From: an uncultured Christensenella sp. | Lineage (GTDB): Bacteria; Bacillota; Clostridia; Christensenellales; UBA1750 | Length of the DNA: 35,139 bases | Direction of reading: 5' to 3' | Assembly: GCA_948468595.1 (NCBI GenBank) | Contig: CAOKIU010000020.1 | Span: 1-35,139 of the forward strand | Shown here: piece after piece, positions 7,354 to 16,082 of the stretch | Layout of the letters: the number at the start of each line of letters is the position of its first letter | How positions within the stretch are numbered: position 1 is the first letter of the stretch | The notes under the pieces: model-generated | The model's database searches: none | Told to the model about the DNA's origin: nothing | The model's input: the letters and a program-made list of their open reading frames with translations, nothing else | Translations under genes and position numbers: made by a program

Positions 7354-9768
7354 CTACTGTATTTTTTCCTGAATCCACCGATAGGTATCCGTCGCGTAAA
7401 AATCCCGCTTGCCCACCGCCCGCTTCAGCTTTAGGCGGAAGGGCTCCTCCTGATAATCCACCAGATCCATGTCCCGCATTTCCAGCAGCGCCAAGTGCAG
7501 CTCCGGCAGCGAAACCGGCTGCATGCGCGAGGAGAGCGCGTTTCTGACCGCTTGCAGGCTGCCGGCCCCGGCAAGAACCGTCTGGGCGGCGGTAAGCGCC
7601 TTGTAAAACTGGCGCACGCGCGTGATGTCCGGCGAGACGCGGGCGAGGGCTTCCTTGGCCTCCTTTTGCAGGGGCAGGGCCATGATCACCGCGTTGGGTG
7701 AGCACTGCAAGATACGCTCGACAAACGCATTGTCAAAGGCGCCGTCCAATAGCACGATGTTGCGGTAGAGCGAAAGCTGCTCCGCCGTCAGAAAGGGCAC
7801 GCTGGTCATCAGGTTGTACGCACAGGGGTCGGCCGGCTCTCTTCCCGCTCCGCATCCAACGCGCCTGAGCAGCCCCTCTTCCTCCAGTATGCCGCTCCAC
7901 AGGCGCGCCGTCTCCACCGCGCCAAAGAGCAGCAGCGTGCCCGACAAATTGCCGCGCAGCAAGTGTCCCACGCGCTCGCGCGCCGCGTCCGCATTCAGGC
8001 TTAAATACCGTCTGAACTTTGGCTTATGATCATTATACATAACCCATGACAAAAAATCACGCATTCTTTGTTCATCGGTTTGTTGCAAATTGGTAAAGTA
8101 GTGCGCTTCCGAGGGCTTGAATTGCTTGACATAGAGCCGGAGCATGGTTTTGCCGTTCCACTCATTGCGGTCGATGGTCGCCAGTATGTCCATCCGCCCC
8201 GCCGCCTGTTCCAGGCGCCAGCCCATCTTAAAGGCCGCCGCGTCCGCCACAGTGCCGTCCTGCCGAAGCTGCATCCTCAGATGCGCGCCGGTGGCGCCCA
8301 TCTTCTTGGCTCCCACCACCTGCACGCCGCGCAGCAAAAAGACCGGAACCGTGTTGCCCTGCCCCATGGGCTGCATGCACTCCAAGCTGTCCAAGAAATC
8401 CAGGGTCAGGTCCTTTAGGTGAACCTCCAAATCGTACTCCTGGGTAGGAATCCAGGGATCGTCCTCCATGGTGAGCATCTCGTCGTTGATGCGGCGCTTG
8501 AACTCGCTCAGCCGGTCCGCGCGTATGGTCAGCCCCGCCGCCATGTCGTGCCCGCCGTAGCGCAAGAACATATCGGCCATGTTCTCCATGTGTTCAAAGA
8601 GACGAACGCCCTTGATGGAGCGCGCGGAGCCAACGTAGGTATCCTTTTCCCTCGCCAGCACAAACGCCGGGCGATGGAACCGCTCCACCAGCCTTGAGGC
8701 GACAATGCCGATCACCCCTGCGTTCCAATCCTCCCCCACCAGTACCAGCACGCGATCGTGAATGAAATCCGCCCGCTCCTCGATTTGGCGCAGCGCCTCC
8801 TGCATGATGGCCTGCTCCTGCGCCTGGCGAATCTGGTTGTGGTTTTCCAGCTCCCGCGCGATCTCCCTGGCCAAGGACATATCCTTGGTGCAGAGCATTT
8901 CCACCGACCGCGAAGAGTGGCCGATGCGCCCGCCCGCGTTGATGCGCGGTCCCAGCGCAAAGCCGATGGACGAGGAAGAGAGCGGCCGTCCGCTCAGACC
9001 CGCGACCTCCATCAGCGCCATCAGCCCCGGCCGCGTGGAGCGGCCGATGACCTCCATTCCCGCCTTGACCAGCGCCCGGTTTTCCCCGGTCAGCGACACA
9101 ATATCCGCCACGGTGCCGATGGCCACAATGTCCAAGTACGGGCGCAGCGCCTCCATGCCGCCCATTGCCTGCACGAGCTTTGCCGCCACGCCCACGCCCG
9201 CGAGGTTGGGAAAGGGATAGCCGTGCAGTCTGGGGTTGACGATCAGGCAATCGGGCAGCACTTCCGCCGCGTGGTGATGGTCGGTCACGACCACCTCCAA
9301 GCCCAGCGATTTGGCCAGCTTCACCTCCTCCACCGCGGTCACGCCGCAATCCACCGTCACCATCAAATCATACTTATTCGCAAGCTCCCTGACGGCTTTG
9401 AGGTTCAATCCGTATCCCTCTTCGTGCCGGTCGGGGATATAGTAGCCCGCCTTCATTCCCAGCGACCGGAAATAGAGCAGCAGAAGTGAGGTTGCCGTCA
9501 CGCCGTCCGCGTCGTAATCGCCATAAACGCATACCCGCTCGCCTTTTTCAAGGGCCAAGCGGATGCGCTGCACCGCCCCGTGCATATCCCGGAGCAGATA
9601 GGGATCATATAGGTCGTCCAGGTTGGGGTGCAGGTACTTTTCCGCGTCCTCGCGCTGCTCGATGCCGCGCAGGACCATCAGCTGCGCCACCTTCTCCGGC
9701 AGGCCCATCCCGCAGAGGCGCTCGACAGCCTTGGGGTTCAGCTCGGCTCGCTGGCGGAATTCCAGCAT
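7354..9768 (-). CDS. recJ: Single-stranded-DNA exonuclease RecJ
   Basis: 804 residues. RecJ degrades single-stranded DNA 5' to 3' in recombination and mismatch/base excision repair. The DHH phosphoesterase core is intact: DYDADG (residues 84-89), VDCGVT (139-144), the DHH triad at 163-165, and the DHHA1-type GGHDMAAG further on. The metal-binding aspartates and histidines are all there. After the conserved core there is a C-terminal extension of more than 200 residues, as in many Firmicute RecJ proteins, which is less conserved and of unclear role. The ATG has GGAGGAG closely upstream. A weak terminator-like hairpin separates it from secF, so part of its expression may be independent. Confidence 0.95.
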   Translation of the reverse strand: MLEFRQRAELNPKAVERLCGMGLPEKVAQLMVLRGIEQREDAEKYLHPNLDDLYDPYLLRDMHGAVQRIRLALEKGERVCVYGDYDADGVTATSLLLLYFRSLGMKAGYYIPDRHEEGYGLNLKAVRELANKYDLMVTVDCGVTAVEEVKLAKSLGLEVVVTDHHHAAEVLPDCLIVNPRLHGYPFPNLAGVGVAAKLVQAMGGMEALRPYLDIVAIGTVADIVSLTGENRALVKAGMEVIGRSTRPGLMALMEVAGLSGRPLSSSSIGFALGPRINAGGRIGHSSRSVEMLCTKDMSLAREIARELENHNQIRQAQEQAIMQEALRQIEERADFIHDRVLVLVGEDWNAGVIGIVASRLVERFHRPAFVLAREKDTYVGSARSIKGVRLFEHMENMADMFLRYGGHDMAAGLTIRADRLSEFKRRINDEMLTMEDDPWIPTQEYDLEVHLKDLTLDFLDSLECMQPMGQGNTVPVFLLRGVQVVGAKKMGATGAHLRMQLRQDGTVADAAAFKMGWRLEQAAGRMDILATIDRNEWNGKTMLRLYVKQFKPSEAHYFTNLQQTDEQRMRDFLSWVMYNDHKPKFRRYLSLNADAARERVGHLLRGNLSGTLLLFGAVETARLWSGILEEEGLLRRVGCGAGREPADPCAYNLMTSVPFLTAEQLSLYRNIVLLDGAFDNAFVERILQCSPNAVIMALPLQKEAKEALARVSPDITRVRQFYKALTAAQTVLAGAGSLQAVRNALSSRMQPVSLPELHLALLEMRDMDLVDYQEEPFRLKLKRAVGKRDFYATDTYRWIQEKIQ

Positions 9769-9808
9769 GATCTCTCCTCCCTTCCACTGTTCTCATTTTA
9801 GAATAGCG

Positions 9809-9843
9809 AAAGGCCGCCGCGGTAACTGGTGCGCGCGGCAGCC
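9809..9843 (-). terminator. Weak terminator-like hairpin between secF and recJ
   Basis: Minus strand: a 10-bp GC-rich stem (GGCTGCCGCG with CGCGGCGGCC, one wobble pair) followed only by TTTCG. It may reduce transcription from secDF into recJ rather than end it. Confidence 0.4.
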
Positions 9844-9889
9844 TTTGATCCGGCATTCCATCCCGGCAAATCGAAAACTCTCTGTCAGC

Positions 9890-10825
9890 CTATGCCTTTT
9901 TCGCCTTTGCCTTGCCCGACTTCGCCGCGGCCTTTGCAGCGTCTGTCCTATCCTGCCACAGGCCCCACAGGGAAGGCGCGATGAAGATGGAGGTATAGTT
10001 GCCTGCCAGCAAGCCGATGATGATGGGCAGGGCGAATTCTTTGATGGAATTAACGCCCAGCACGTAGAGCGTCACAATGGTAAAGAGCGTGGTAATGGTG
10101 GTGTTGATGGTGCGGGGCAGCGTATCCTTGACCGACTTGTCCGCCAGTTCCGCGCGCGTCATCTCCTTGCGGGAAATGATGCGGTTGTTCTCGCGGATGC
10201 GGTCGAAGATGACGATGGTGTCGTTGATGGCGTAACCTACGATGGTCAACACCGCCGCGATAAAGGAGGAGTTGATCTGAAGCCGCAGGATCGTCACCAT
10301 GGAGATCATCACCGTAACGTCGATGATGAGGGCGGCCACCGCCGTCACGCCAAAGTGCAGCTCAAAGCGGAACCAGATGTAGACCAGCATTAAAGCGCAG
10401 GCAATGAGCACGGAGGTAAACGCGCTGAGCACCAGCTCGCGGCCCGCCACAGCGCCCACCCGCTCGGTGGAAGCGACCGCCGCGTCGGCATAGGTCTTCT
10501 TGATCTCCTGCTCCACGTTGGCGCGGATCTCGTTTTCCTTGTCCGCGTCGTTGGTATCGGGGAAGCGGACCAGCGCCTGCGCCTCCGCGCCGGAGCCGGA
10601 AACGGTGACAGAAATATCCTTGTCGGAGAAGCCCTGGCCCACGAACGCGCTGCGCACGATGGAGGAATCAAAGTCCTGACCAATGTCAATGGTCATCATC
10701 GTGCCGCCGGTAAAATCAATGCCCAGGTTCATGCCGCCGCAGGCGATGCCTACCACGATGCCCGCCAGCACGATCAGCGCAGGCACAAGGACGGTAAACT
10801 TAAAATTCTTGGAGAATTTCATCAC
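9890..10825 (-). CDS. secF: Protein translocase subunit SecF
   Basis: 311 residues with the usual six membrane segments: one at the N-terminus (about 9-30), a long extracytoplasmic domain, then a bundle of five after about residue 130. The family motif GIDFTGGTMM follows the first helix, and TIVGYAINDTIVIFDRIREN marks the RND-like membrane core. SecF works with SecD and YajC, using the proton gradient to help the Sec channel complete export. The start is a GTG whose bases overlap the secD stop (GTGA, 4 bases), with an ATG as the very next codon, so the exact first residue is uncertain by one. The overlap implies translational coupling to secD. The C-terminus is rich in Lys and Ala. Confidence 0.96.
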   Translation of the reverse strand: MMKFSKNFKFTVLVPALIVLAGIVVGIACGGMNLGIDFTGGTMMTIDIGQDFDSSIVRSAFVGQGFSDKDISVTVSGSGAEAQALVRFPDTNDADKENEIRANVEQEIKKTYADAAVASTERVGAVAGRELVLSAFTSVLIACALMLVYIWFRFELHFGVTAVAALIIDVTVMISMVTILRLQINSSFIAAVLTIVGYAINDTIVIFDRIRENNRIISRKEMTRAELADKSVKDTLPRTINTTITTLFTIVTLYVLGVNSIKEFALPIIIGLLAGNYTSIFIAPSLWGLWQDRTDAAKAAAKSGKAKAKKA

Positions 10826-12066
10826 GCATTACCCTCCTTCACGCCATAGAGGCTGTGTTTGGTCAGGTTCAGGCCAACCATCTGCCGGAGCAGGAATCGC
10901 GTCACAACCACGGCGGTGAACATCGAGGCCACAACGCCGATGGTCAGGGTGATGGCAAAGCCCTTGATGGAGCCCGCGCCAAAGAGCATGAGCACCACGC
11001 CCGCGATGATGGTGGTGACGTTGGAGTCCAGAATCGCGGTGAAGGCGCGCTTAAAGCCGCTCTCCACCGAGGCGCGCACGGTCTTGCCCGCGCGCATCTC
11101 TTCCTTGATGCGCTCAAAGATGATGACGTTGGCGTCAACCGCCATGCCGATGGAGAGCACGATGCCCGCGATGCCGGGCAGCGTCAGCTGCACGCCGGGA
11201 AGCACCGCCAGCAAGAACAGGTCGATGAGGATATAGATCAGCAGCGCAAGCGTTGCCACCACGCCCGGCAGCCTGTAGAGAATCAGCATAAACAGGATCA
11301 CCAGCGCCACGCCGATAATCGCCGCCAGAACCGACGTTGAAAGCGCGTCCTCGCCCAGGGTGGCGGAGATGGTGCGCACCTCCAGCTGCTCGATATCCAG
11401 CGGCAGCGCGCCGGACTGAATGAGCATGGCAAGGTTCTGCGCGCTGTCGGCGGTGAAGTTGCCCTCAATGTAGCCGGAGCCGCCGGTGATGGCGGTGTTG
11501 ACCGTGGGCGCGGAGATCACTTCGCCGTCCAGCTCAATGGTGATCACCTTGCCGATGTTTTCCGCGGTTGCCTTGGCAAAAGCGTCGGTACCGGCGCCGT
11601 TGAGCTCAAACTGCACCACAGGCGCGCCTTCCAGATAGCCCATCTCGGCCTTTTTGACCGCAGCGCCGTCCATAATCACCTCGCCGTCCGCGGTTTTAAA
11701 CTCCAATTTCGCCGGCTGGCCGATGATCTTGAGGATCTCGTTGGGATCGCTCACATCGGGAATTTCGACGCGGATGCGGTTGGTGCCCTGCTGCGTGACC
11801 GTGGCCTCGGTAAAGCCCTGTCCGGTCAGTCGGTTGCGCAGGACCGCCATTGTGCCCGACAAAAGGTTCTCATAATCGGACTGTCCCTCGTCTATTGCCT
11901 CGTAGACGGCGGAGACACCGCCGCGCAGATCAAGTCCCTGCGAAATACCACTGGTCAGGGGCTTGATTTCCAGCGCGCCGATGTTGAGTCCGAAGATCGC
12001 CAATGCGCCAAAGGCTGCGATCAATACGATCACAACGACCATATTGATGGCACTTTTCGTCTTCAT
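10822..12066 (-). CDS. secD: Protein translocase subunit SecD
   Basis: 414 residues, the compact Gram-positive/clostridial form (the E. coli protein is over 600). One N-terminal helix (about 8-28) is followed by the GLDLRGG motif, an extracytoplasmic P1-like domain, and a five-helix RND-type core containing GIAGIVLSIGMAVDANVIIF and the ERIKEE motif. It partners SecF and YajC to drive late steps of protein export. A consensus promoter (12135-12163) lies in the 143-bp gap from the SCIFF maturase gene, so secDF and probably recJ-apt-rel downstream have their own transcription start. The ATG has GAGGAGG about 8 bases upstream. All expected motifs are present. Confidence 0.97.
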   Translation of the reverse strand: MKTKSAINMVVVIVLIAAFGALAIFGLNIGALEIKPLTSGISQGLDLRGGVSAVYEAIDEGQSDYENLLSGTMAVLRNRLTGQGFTEATVTQQGTNRIRVEIPDVSDPNEILKIIGQPAKLEFKTADGEVIMDGAAVKKAEMGYLEGAPVVQFELNGAGTDAFAKATAENIGKVITIELDGEVISAPTVNTAITGGSGYIEGNFTADSAQNLAMLIQSGALPLDIEQLEVRTISATLGEDALSTSVLAAIIGVALVILFMLILYRLPGVVATLALLIYILIDLFLLAVLPGVQLTLPGIAGIVLSIGMAVDANVIIFERIKEEMRAGKTVRASVESGFKRAFTAILDSNVTTIIAGVVLMLFGAGSIKGFAITLTIGVVASMFTAVVVTRFLLRQMVGLNLTKHSLYGVKEGNA

Positions 12067-12134
12067 GTGGCTTGGACCTCCTCATTAGATTGCGGCGCGC
12101 GCACATCACGCGCCACGTATGTTGCTAAGTGTAC

Positions 12135-12163
12135 ATTATAGCGTTAAGTTTGTGTTTCGTCAA
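12135..12163 (-). promoter_or_regulatory. Sigma-A promoter of secDF
   Basis: Minus strand TTGACG (12158-12163), 17-bp spacer, perfect TATAAT (12135-12140). About 70 bases upstream of the secD ATG. A 7-bp inverted repeat (ACAATTG...CAATTGT, 12178-12199) lies just upstream and might be an operator or simply a weak hairpin. Confidence 0.8.
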
Positions 12164-12209
12164 ATGTTTTTCCCTGACAATTGCGTTTTTTACAATTGTG
12201 CGCGCTCGC

Positions 12210-13562
12210 TCAGCCCTCCAGCTCCGCGGCCTGCACGGCGATGGCGCATTCCAAGCGCTTTTTCTCCATCTCGCACTCCATCTCGTAGGGCTTGGTCAAA
12301 TCGTCGTGGAAGGCCTGCGCGTTGGCCGCGCAGCCTCCGGTGCAGTACAGCCGCGCCCAGCAGGATGCGCACTTTTCCTTGTTCAGCACGTGCGCCGCCG
12401 CAAACTTTTCACGGATGGATTCGTCAATCTCGCCGGTGATCACGCTGCCCATGCAGTATCCCGGCCGGCCCACAAACTGGTGGCAGGGGAAGATCTCGCC
12501 GTCGGGCGTGACGGCGATGTATTCCACGCCCGCCCCGCAACCGGAAAGGCGCTTTTTGATGCACGGTCCGCCCTGCAAATCCACGCAGAAATGGAAGAAG
12601 GAGAACCAGCGCCCGTCCGCGCGGCGCTTCACATACTCCTTATAGAGGATGTCGTACTGCTCCAAAATTCCCGGCAGGTGCTCTTCCAGCAGCGCATAGG
12701 GCGAGTCGGGCGAGAGCACCACAGGCTCTACGCTGACCTGCTCAAACCCCGCGTCGGCAAGCGCGAGCACATCGTTGGAAAAGTCCAGGTTGTCGCGCGT
12801 GAACGTGCCGCGCACGTAGTAATTCTGCTGGTTTCGCGCCTGGGCGACCTTCTGCGCGTTCTTCATCGCGCGGTCCCAGGAGCCTGTCCCCTTCACCGTC
12901 GGGCGCATGGCGTCGTGAACTTCCTTGCGGCCGTCCACCGAGAGCACCACGTTGCTCATCTCGCGGTTGAAATACTCGATGGTCTCCTCGTCCAAAGCAT
13001 AGGCGTTGGTGGTGATGGTAAAGCGGAACTTCTTATCGTATTTTTTCTCCAGCTCGCGCCCGTAGGCCACCAGCTCCTTGACCACCTTGAAGTTGAGCAT
13101 CGGGTCCCCGCCGAAGAAGTCCACCTCCAGGAACTTGCGCCCGCCGGAGCGAGCCACCAGCAGATCCAGCGCTTTCTTTCCCACCTCTAAGGGCATGAGC
13201 AGGCGCTGGCCGTGGAAGGAGCCCGTGGAGGCGAAGCAGTACTTGCAGCGCAAGTTGCAGTCATGCGCCACGTGCAGGCACATCGCCTTGATCACGCCGG
13301 GCTTTAAGGCCGTCTGCGGCGTATAGAGCGATTCGTCGTGAGAAAAGAGCGTGCCGTTGCGGATCAGCTCCTCCACCTCGCCGGCGACTTCTTCGATTTC
13401 CGCGCGCGCAAAGCGCCCGGCAAGGGCCTCAACAATCTCCTCCTTGCTCGACTTCTCCCAGCGAGAGACCACCTCATAGCCCAGCTCGTCGAGCATGTGT
13501 ACCGCGCCCGAATCCACATCCAGCGCCAAATAGCGCCCGTCTTGGCAAAACGTATGTACCAT
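12210..13562 (-). CDS. SCIFF peptide thioether maturase, radical SAM/SPASM (CteB-like)
   Basis: 450 residues, the family length. An N-terminal peptide-binding (RRE-like) region of about 90 residues is followed by a radical SAM core with CNLRCKYC (Cys102, Cys106, Cys109) and a C-terminal SPASM-type region rich in cysteines (CGAG at the start, then CHQF, and KCASCWARLYCTGGC) for auxiliary 4Fe-4S clusters. Close homologues such as CteB join a cysteine to the alpha carbon of a threonine in the SCIFF peptide. The precursor gene lies just upstream. The frame opens at a TTG at 13574, but the ATG at 13562 gives the family start (M-V/I-H); the ribosome binding site AAGGAGA then sits about 12 bases away, rather far. 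A terminator-like hairpin separates it from the precursor gene. Confidence 0.93.
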   Translation of the reverse strand: MVHTFCQDGRYLALDVDSGAVHMLDELGYEVVSRWEKSSKEEIVEALAGRFARAEIEEVAGEVEELIRNGTLFSHDESLYTPQTALKPGVIKAMCLHVAHDCNLRCKYCFASTGSFHGQRLLMPLEVGKKALDLLVARSGGRKFLEVDFFGGDPMLNFKVVKELVAYGRELEKKYDKKFRFTITTNAYALDEETIEYFNREMSNVVLSVDGRKEVHDAMRPTVKGTGSWDRAMKNAQKVAQARNQQNYYVRGTFTRDNLDFSNDVLALADAGFEQVSVEPVVLSPDSPYALLEEHLPGILEQYDILYKEYVKRRADGRWFSFFHFCVDLQGGPCIKKRLSGCGAGVEYIAVTPDGEIFPCHQFVGRPGYCMGSVITGEIDESIREKFAAAHVLNKEKCASCWARLYCTGGCAANAQAFHDDLTKPYEMECEMEKKRLECAIAVQAAELEG

Positions 13563-13615
13563 AATTGCTTCCAATCTCCTTAAAAAGGCCCGAACGGCCC
13601 ATCCGAATTACAGAT

Positions 13616-13645
13616 CAAAAGCCCCAGTCCGCAAAAACTGGGGCT
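13616..13645 (-). terminator. Terminator-like hairpin between SCIFF precursor and maturase
   Basis: Minus strand arms AGCCCCAGT and ACTGGGGCT pair over 9 bp, followed by TTTTG. It lies 20 bp after the precursor stop and about 55 bp before the maturase. A partial stop here would give much more peptide mRNA than enzyme mRNA, a common arrangement for ribosomal peptides. Confidence 0.75.
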
Positions 13646-13665
13646 CCGTTTCGCATCCCTTGGCC

Positions 13666-13839
13666 TTACGCGTTCTTGCGCGCGGGGTTGTAAACCTTCT
13701 CCCCCTTGTTCTGGCAAGACTGGTTGGCGACGGTGCAGCTCGTCTTGCAGGCGCTCTGGCAGGAAGCCTGGCACTCGCCGCAGCCGGTGCCCGCACCCTT
13801 GTTGATGCAGGAATTGGCAATGGTCTTGATATGCTTCAT
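13666..13839 (-). CDS. SCIFF ribosomal peptide precursor (six cysteines in forty-five)
   Basis: 57 residues. It starts MKHIKTIANS and contains the diagnostic block GCGECQASCQSACKTSC followed by TVANQSC. Cysteines at 11, 20, 23, 27, 31, 35 and 42: the last six match the family pattern and Cys11 is additional. It also has a C-terminal tail after Cys42 (QNKGEKVYNPARKNA) that makes it longer than the usual 45 or so residues. From work on the CteA/CteB pair I expect the thioether between Cys31 and Thr36, which are spaced as in that peptide. AAGGAGG precedes the ATG, and a good promoter lies 37 bases upstream. The biological role of SCIFF peptides is not established. The gene is bounded by its own promoter and the hairpin at 13616-13645. 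Confidence 0.95.
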   Translation of the reverse strand: MKHIKTIANSCINKGAGTGCGECQASCQSACKTSCTVANQSCQNKGEKVYNPARKNA

Positions 13840-13875
13840 TGTGTTACACCCTCCTTTACCACATAAATCTTAATT

Positions 13876-13904
13876 AGTATACATGAATCCGCCTCTGTTT
13901 GCAA
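13876..13904 (-). promoter_or_regulatory. Promoter of the SCIFF precursor gene
   Basis: Minus strand TTGCAA (13899-13904), 17-bp spacer, TATACT (13876-13881). The start should fall about 30 bases before the ATG, giving a short leader that consists of little more than the strong ribosome binding site. Confidence 0.7.
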
Positions 13905-13997
13905 GGCGTGAGGGCCCGTTTAACGTAAATTCTTCACGTCTCCGCTTTTTTCGCGCGCTCTGGCGAAGTTTTTCTCCGCCCAGGATTTCATCCCGCT

Positions 13998-14384
13998 TTA
14001 TTTCTTCATGGTGGCGGCCAGCAGCCCGGACAGAAATCCCGCGGCAAGGCCAAGCCCCAGATCCCCCGCCATCACCAGCGGCGGCAGAATTTCGCCGGCA
14101 AAGGCGCAGTAGAGGAGGATGCCCAGGAGCATATACGCGCCGCCCAGGCAGAGTCCCGCAATCCATCCCTTCATGCCGCTCTGGGCGGCAACGAAGGTTC
14201 CCGCCAAAATGCTGCACACCTTGATGACCTGATTGACCGGCGTGATGACGCCGTTCCCAAGGTCGAACATGAGCACCAGCAGCGCAAAGAGCAGAACCAA
14301 CAGCGCGGATACGATCACGGATACCAGCAGCCCGCGCACCAGCGATGCGGGCGCCGAGCGCATGACGGACGATTTTGCAGCCAT
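13998..14384 (-). CDS. TIGR04086-type membrane protein
   Basis: 128 residues with four hydrophobic segments (about 17-40, 47-66, 71-93 and 99-122), few charges apart from the ends, and a C-terminal Lys-Lys. Size, helix pattern and position between yajC and the SCIFF precursor match the TIGR04086 family, which is typically found at this locus in Clostridia. Function is unknown; the co-occurrence with SCIFF genes and the Sec accessory genes hints at a role in export or membrane handling of the peptide, but that is inference. The ATG has GGGGAGG 9 bases upstream. It lies after the yajC terminator, so it may depend on a promoter I could not identify with confidence. Confidence 0.8.
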   Translation of the reverse strand: MAAKSSVMRSAPASLVRGLLVSVIVSALLVLLFALLVLMFDLGNGVITPVNQVIKVCSILAGTFVAAQSGMKGWIAGLCLGGAYMLLGILLYCAFAGEILPPLVMAGDLGLGLAAGFLSGLLAATMKK

Positions 14385-14470
14385 AATTGAGAACCTCCCC
14401 GCTCATCTTAAGTCTCTTTATTGTGGATATGCCAAGCAGGGCGTTTTTATTCATTTCGCGGTTCTGCGCA

Positions 14471-14498
14471 CAAAAAAACCTCCCCACATGGGGGAGGT
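14471..14498 (-). terminator. Strong intrinsic terminator after yajC
   Basis: Minus strand arms ACCTCCCC and GGGGAGGT (8 bp, 5-base loop) followed by seven T residues. It begins 16 bp after the yajC stop. Confidence 0.9.
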
Positions 14499-14514
14499 CA
14501 TATCCTATCTGCGC

Positions 14515-14820
14515 TTAGATCAGGTCGTTCTGGGAGTCGGCCGGCGTATTTTCCAGGGAGCGAACCGCCCAGCGCGCGATCATCGCCTTGGTGCTTTCGG
14601 GGCCAAAGGAAATGGTGATCACATCGTCCTTAATCGCGGCGATGGTGGCGTAAAACCCACCGATGGTGGTGATGCGGTCGCCGACCTTGAGGTTGGCCAG
14701 CATGTTCTTGACTTCCTTATCCTTCTTGCGCTGCGGGCGGATGAGGACGAAATAAAAAACCACAAAGATCAGCAAGAGGGGAACGATCTGAACCAAGATC
14801 GACGCTACGTTGCTAGGCAT
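14515..14820 (-). CDS. yajC: Preprotein translocase accessory subunit YajC
   Basis: 101 residues, the family length. One membrane helix (about 8-26, ending FVVFYFVLIRPQRKKDKE) is followed by a small cytoplasmic domain with the family signature LKVGDRITTIGGFYATI. YajC associates with SecD and SecF, both of which are encoded a few genes downstream. The frame is open upstream, but the ATG at 14820 is chosen: GGAGGTG lies 9 bases before it, and the apparent earlier start is inside that ribosome binding site. A perfect -10 element lies upstream (14854-14859), and the gene is followed by a strong terminator, so it can be expressed alone or with tgt. Confidence 0.94.
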   Translation of the reverse strand: MPSNVASILVQIVPLLLIFVVFYFVLIRPQRKKDKEVKNMLANLKVGDRITTIGGFYATIAAIKDDVITISFGPESTKAMIARWAVRSLENTPADSQNDLI

Positions 14821-14853
14821 GGATGAACGCACCTCCAAATCATGTTAAAACTC

Positions 14854-14882
14854 ATTATATCAAACGGTATCGCGCTCCACAA
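14854..14882 (-). promoter_or_regulatory. Probable promoter of yajC
   Basis: Minus strand TTGTGG (14877-14882), 17-bp spacer, perfect TATAAT (14854-14859). The -35 element matches poorly, the -10 perfectly. Confidence 0.5.
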
Positions 14883-14888
14883 GCGCAA

Positions 14889-16016
<1,128 letters not shown>

Positions 16017-16044
16017 CTATCCTTGCGTAAATTGTCTATTCCTC

Positions 16045-16073
16045 AATATATCCGATGCCTCCCCCTTTGTCAA
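16045..16073 (-). promoter_or_regulatory. Sigma-A promoter of tgt
   Basis: Minus strand TTGACA (16068-16073), 17-bp spacer, TATATT (16045-16050), in the 75-bp gap between the radical SAM gene and tgt. Confidence 0.75.
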
Positions 16074-16082
16074 GCGCCTCCA

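Noticed and set aside
12178..12199. Terminator after the SCIFF maturase gene
   Set aside because: The ACAATTG/CAATTGT stem is only 7 bp, AT-rich and lacks a T-run on the minus strand.
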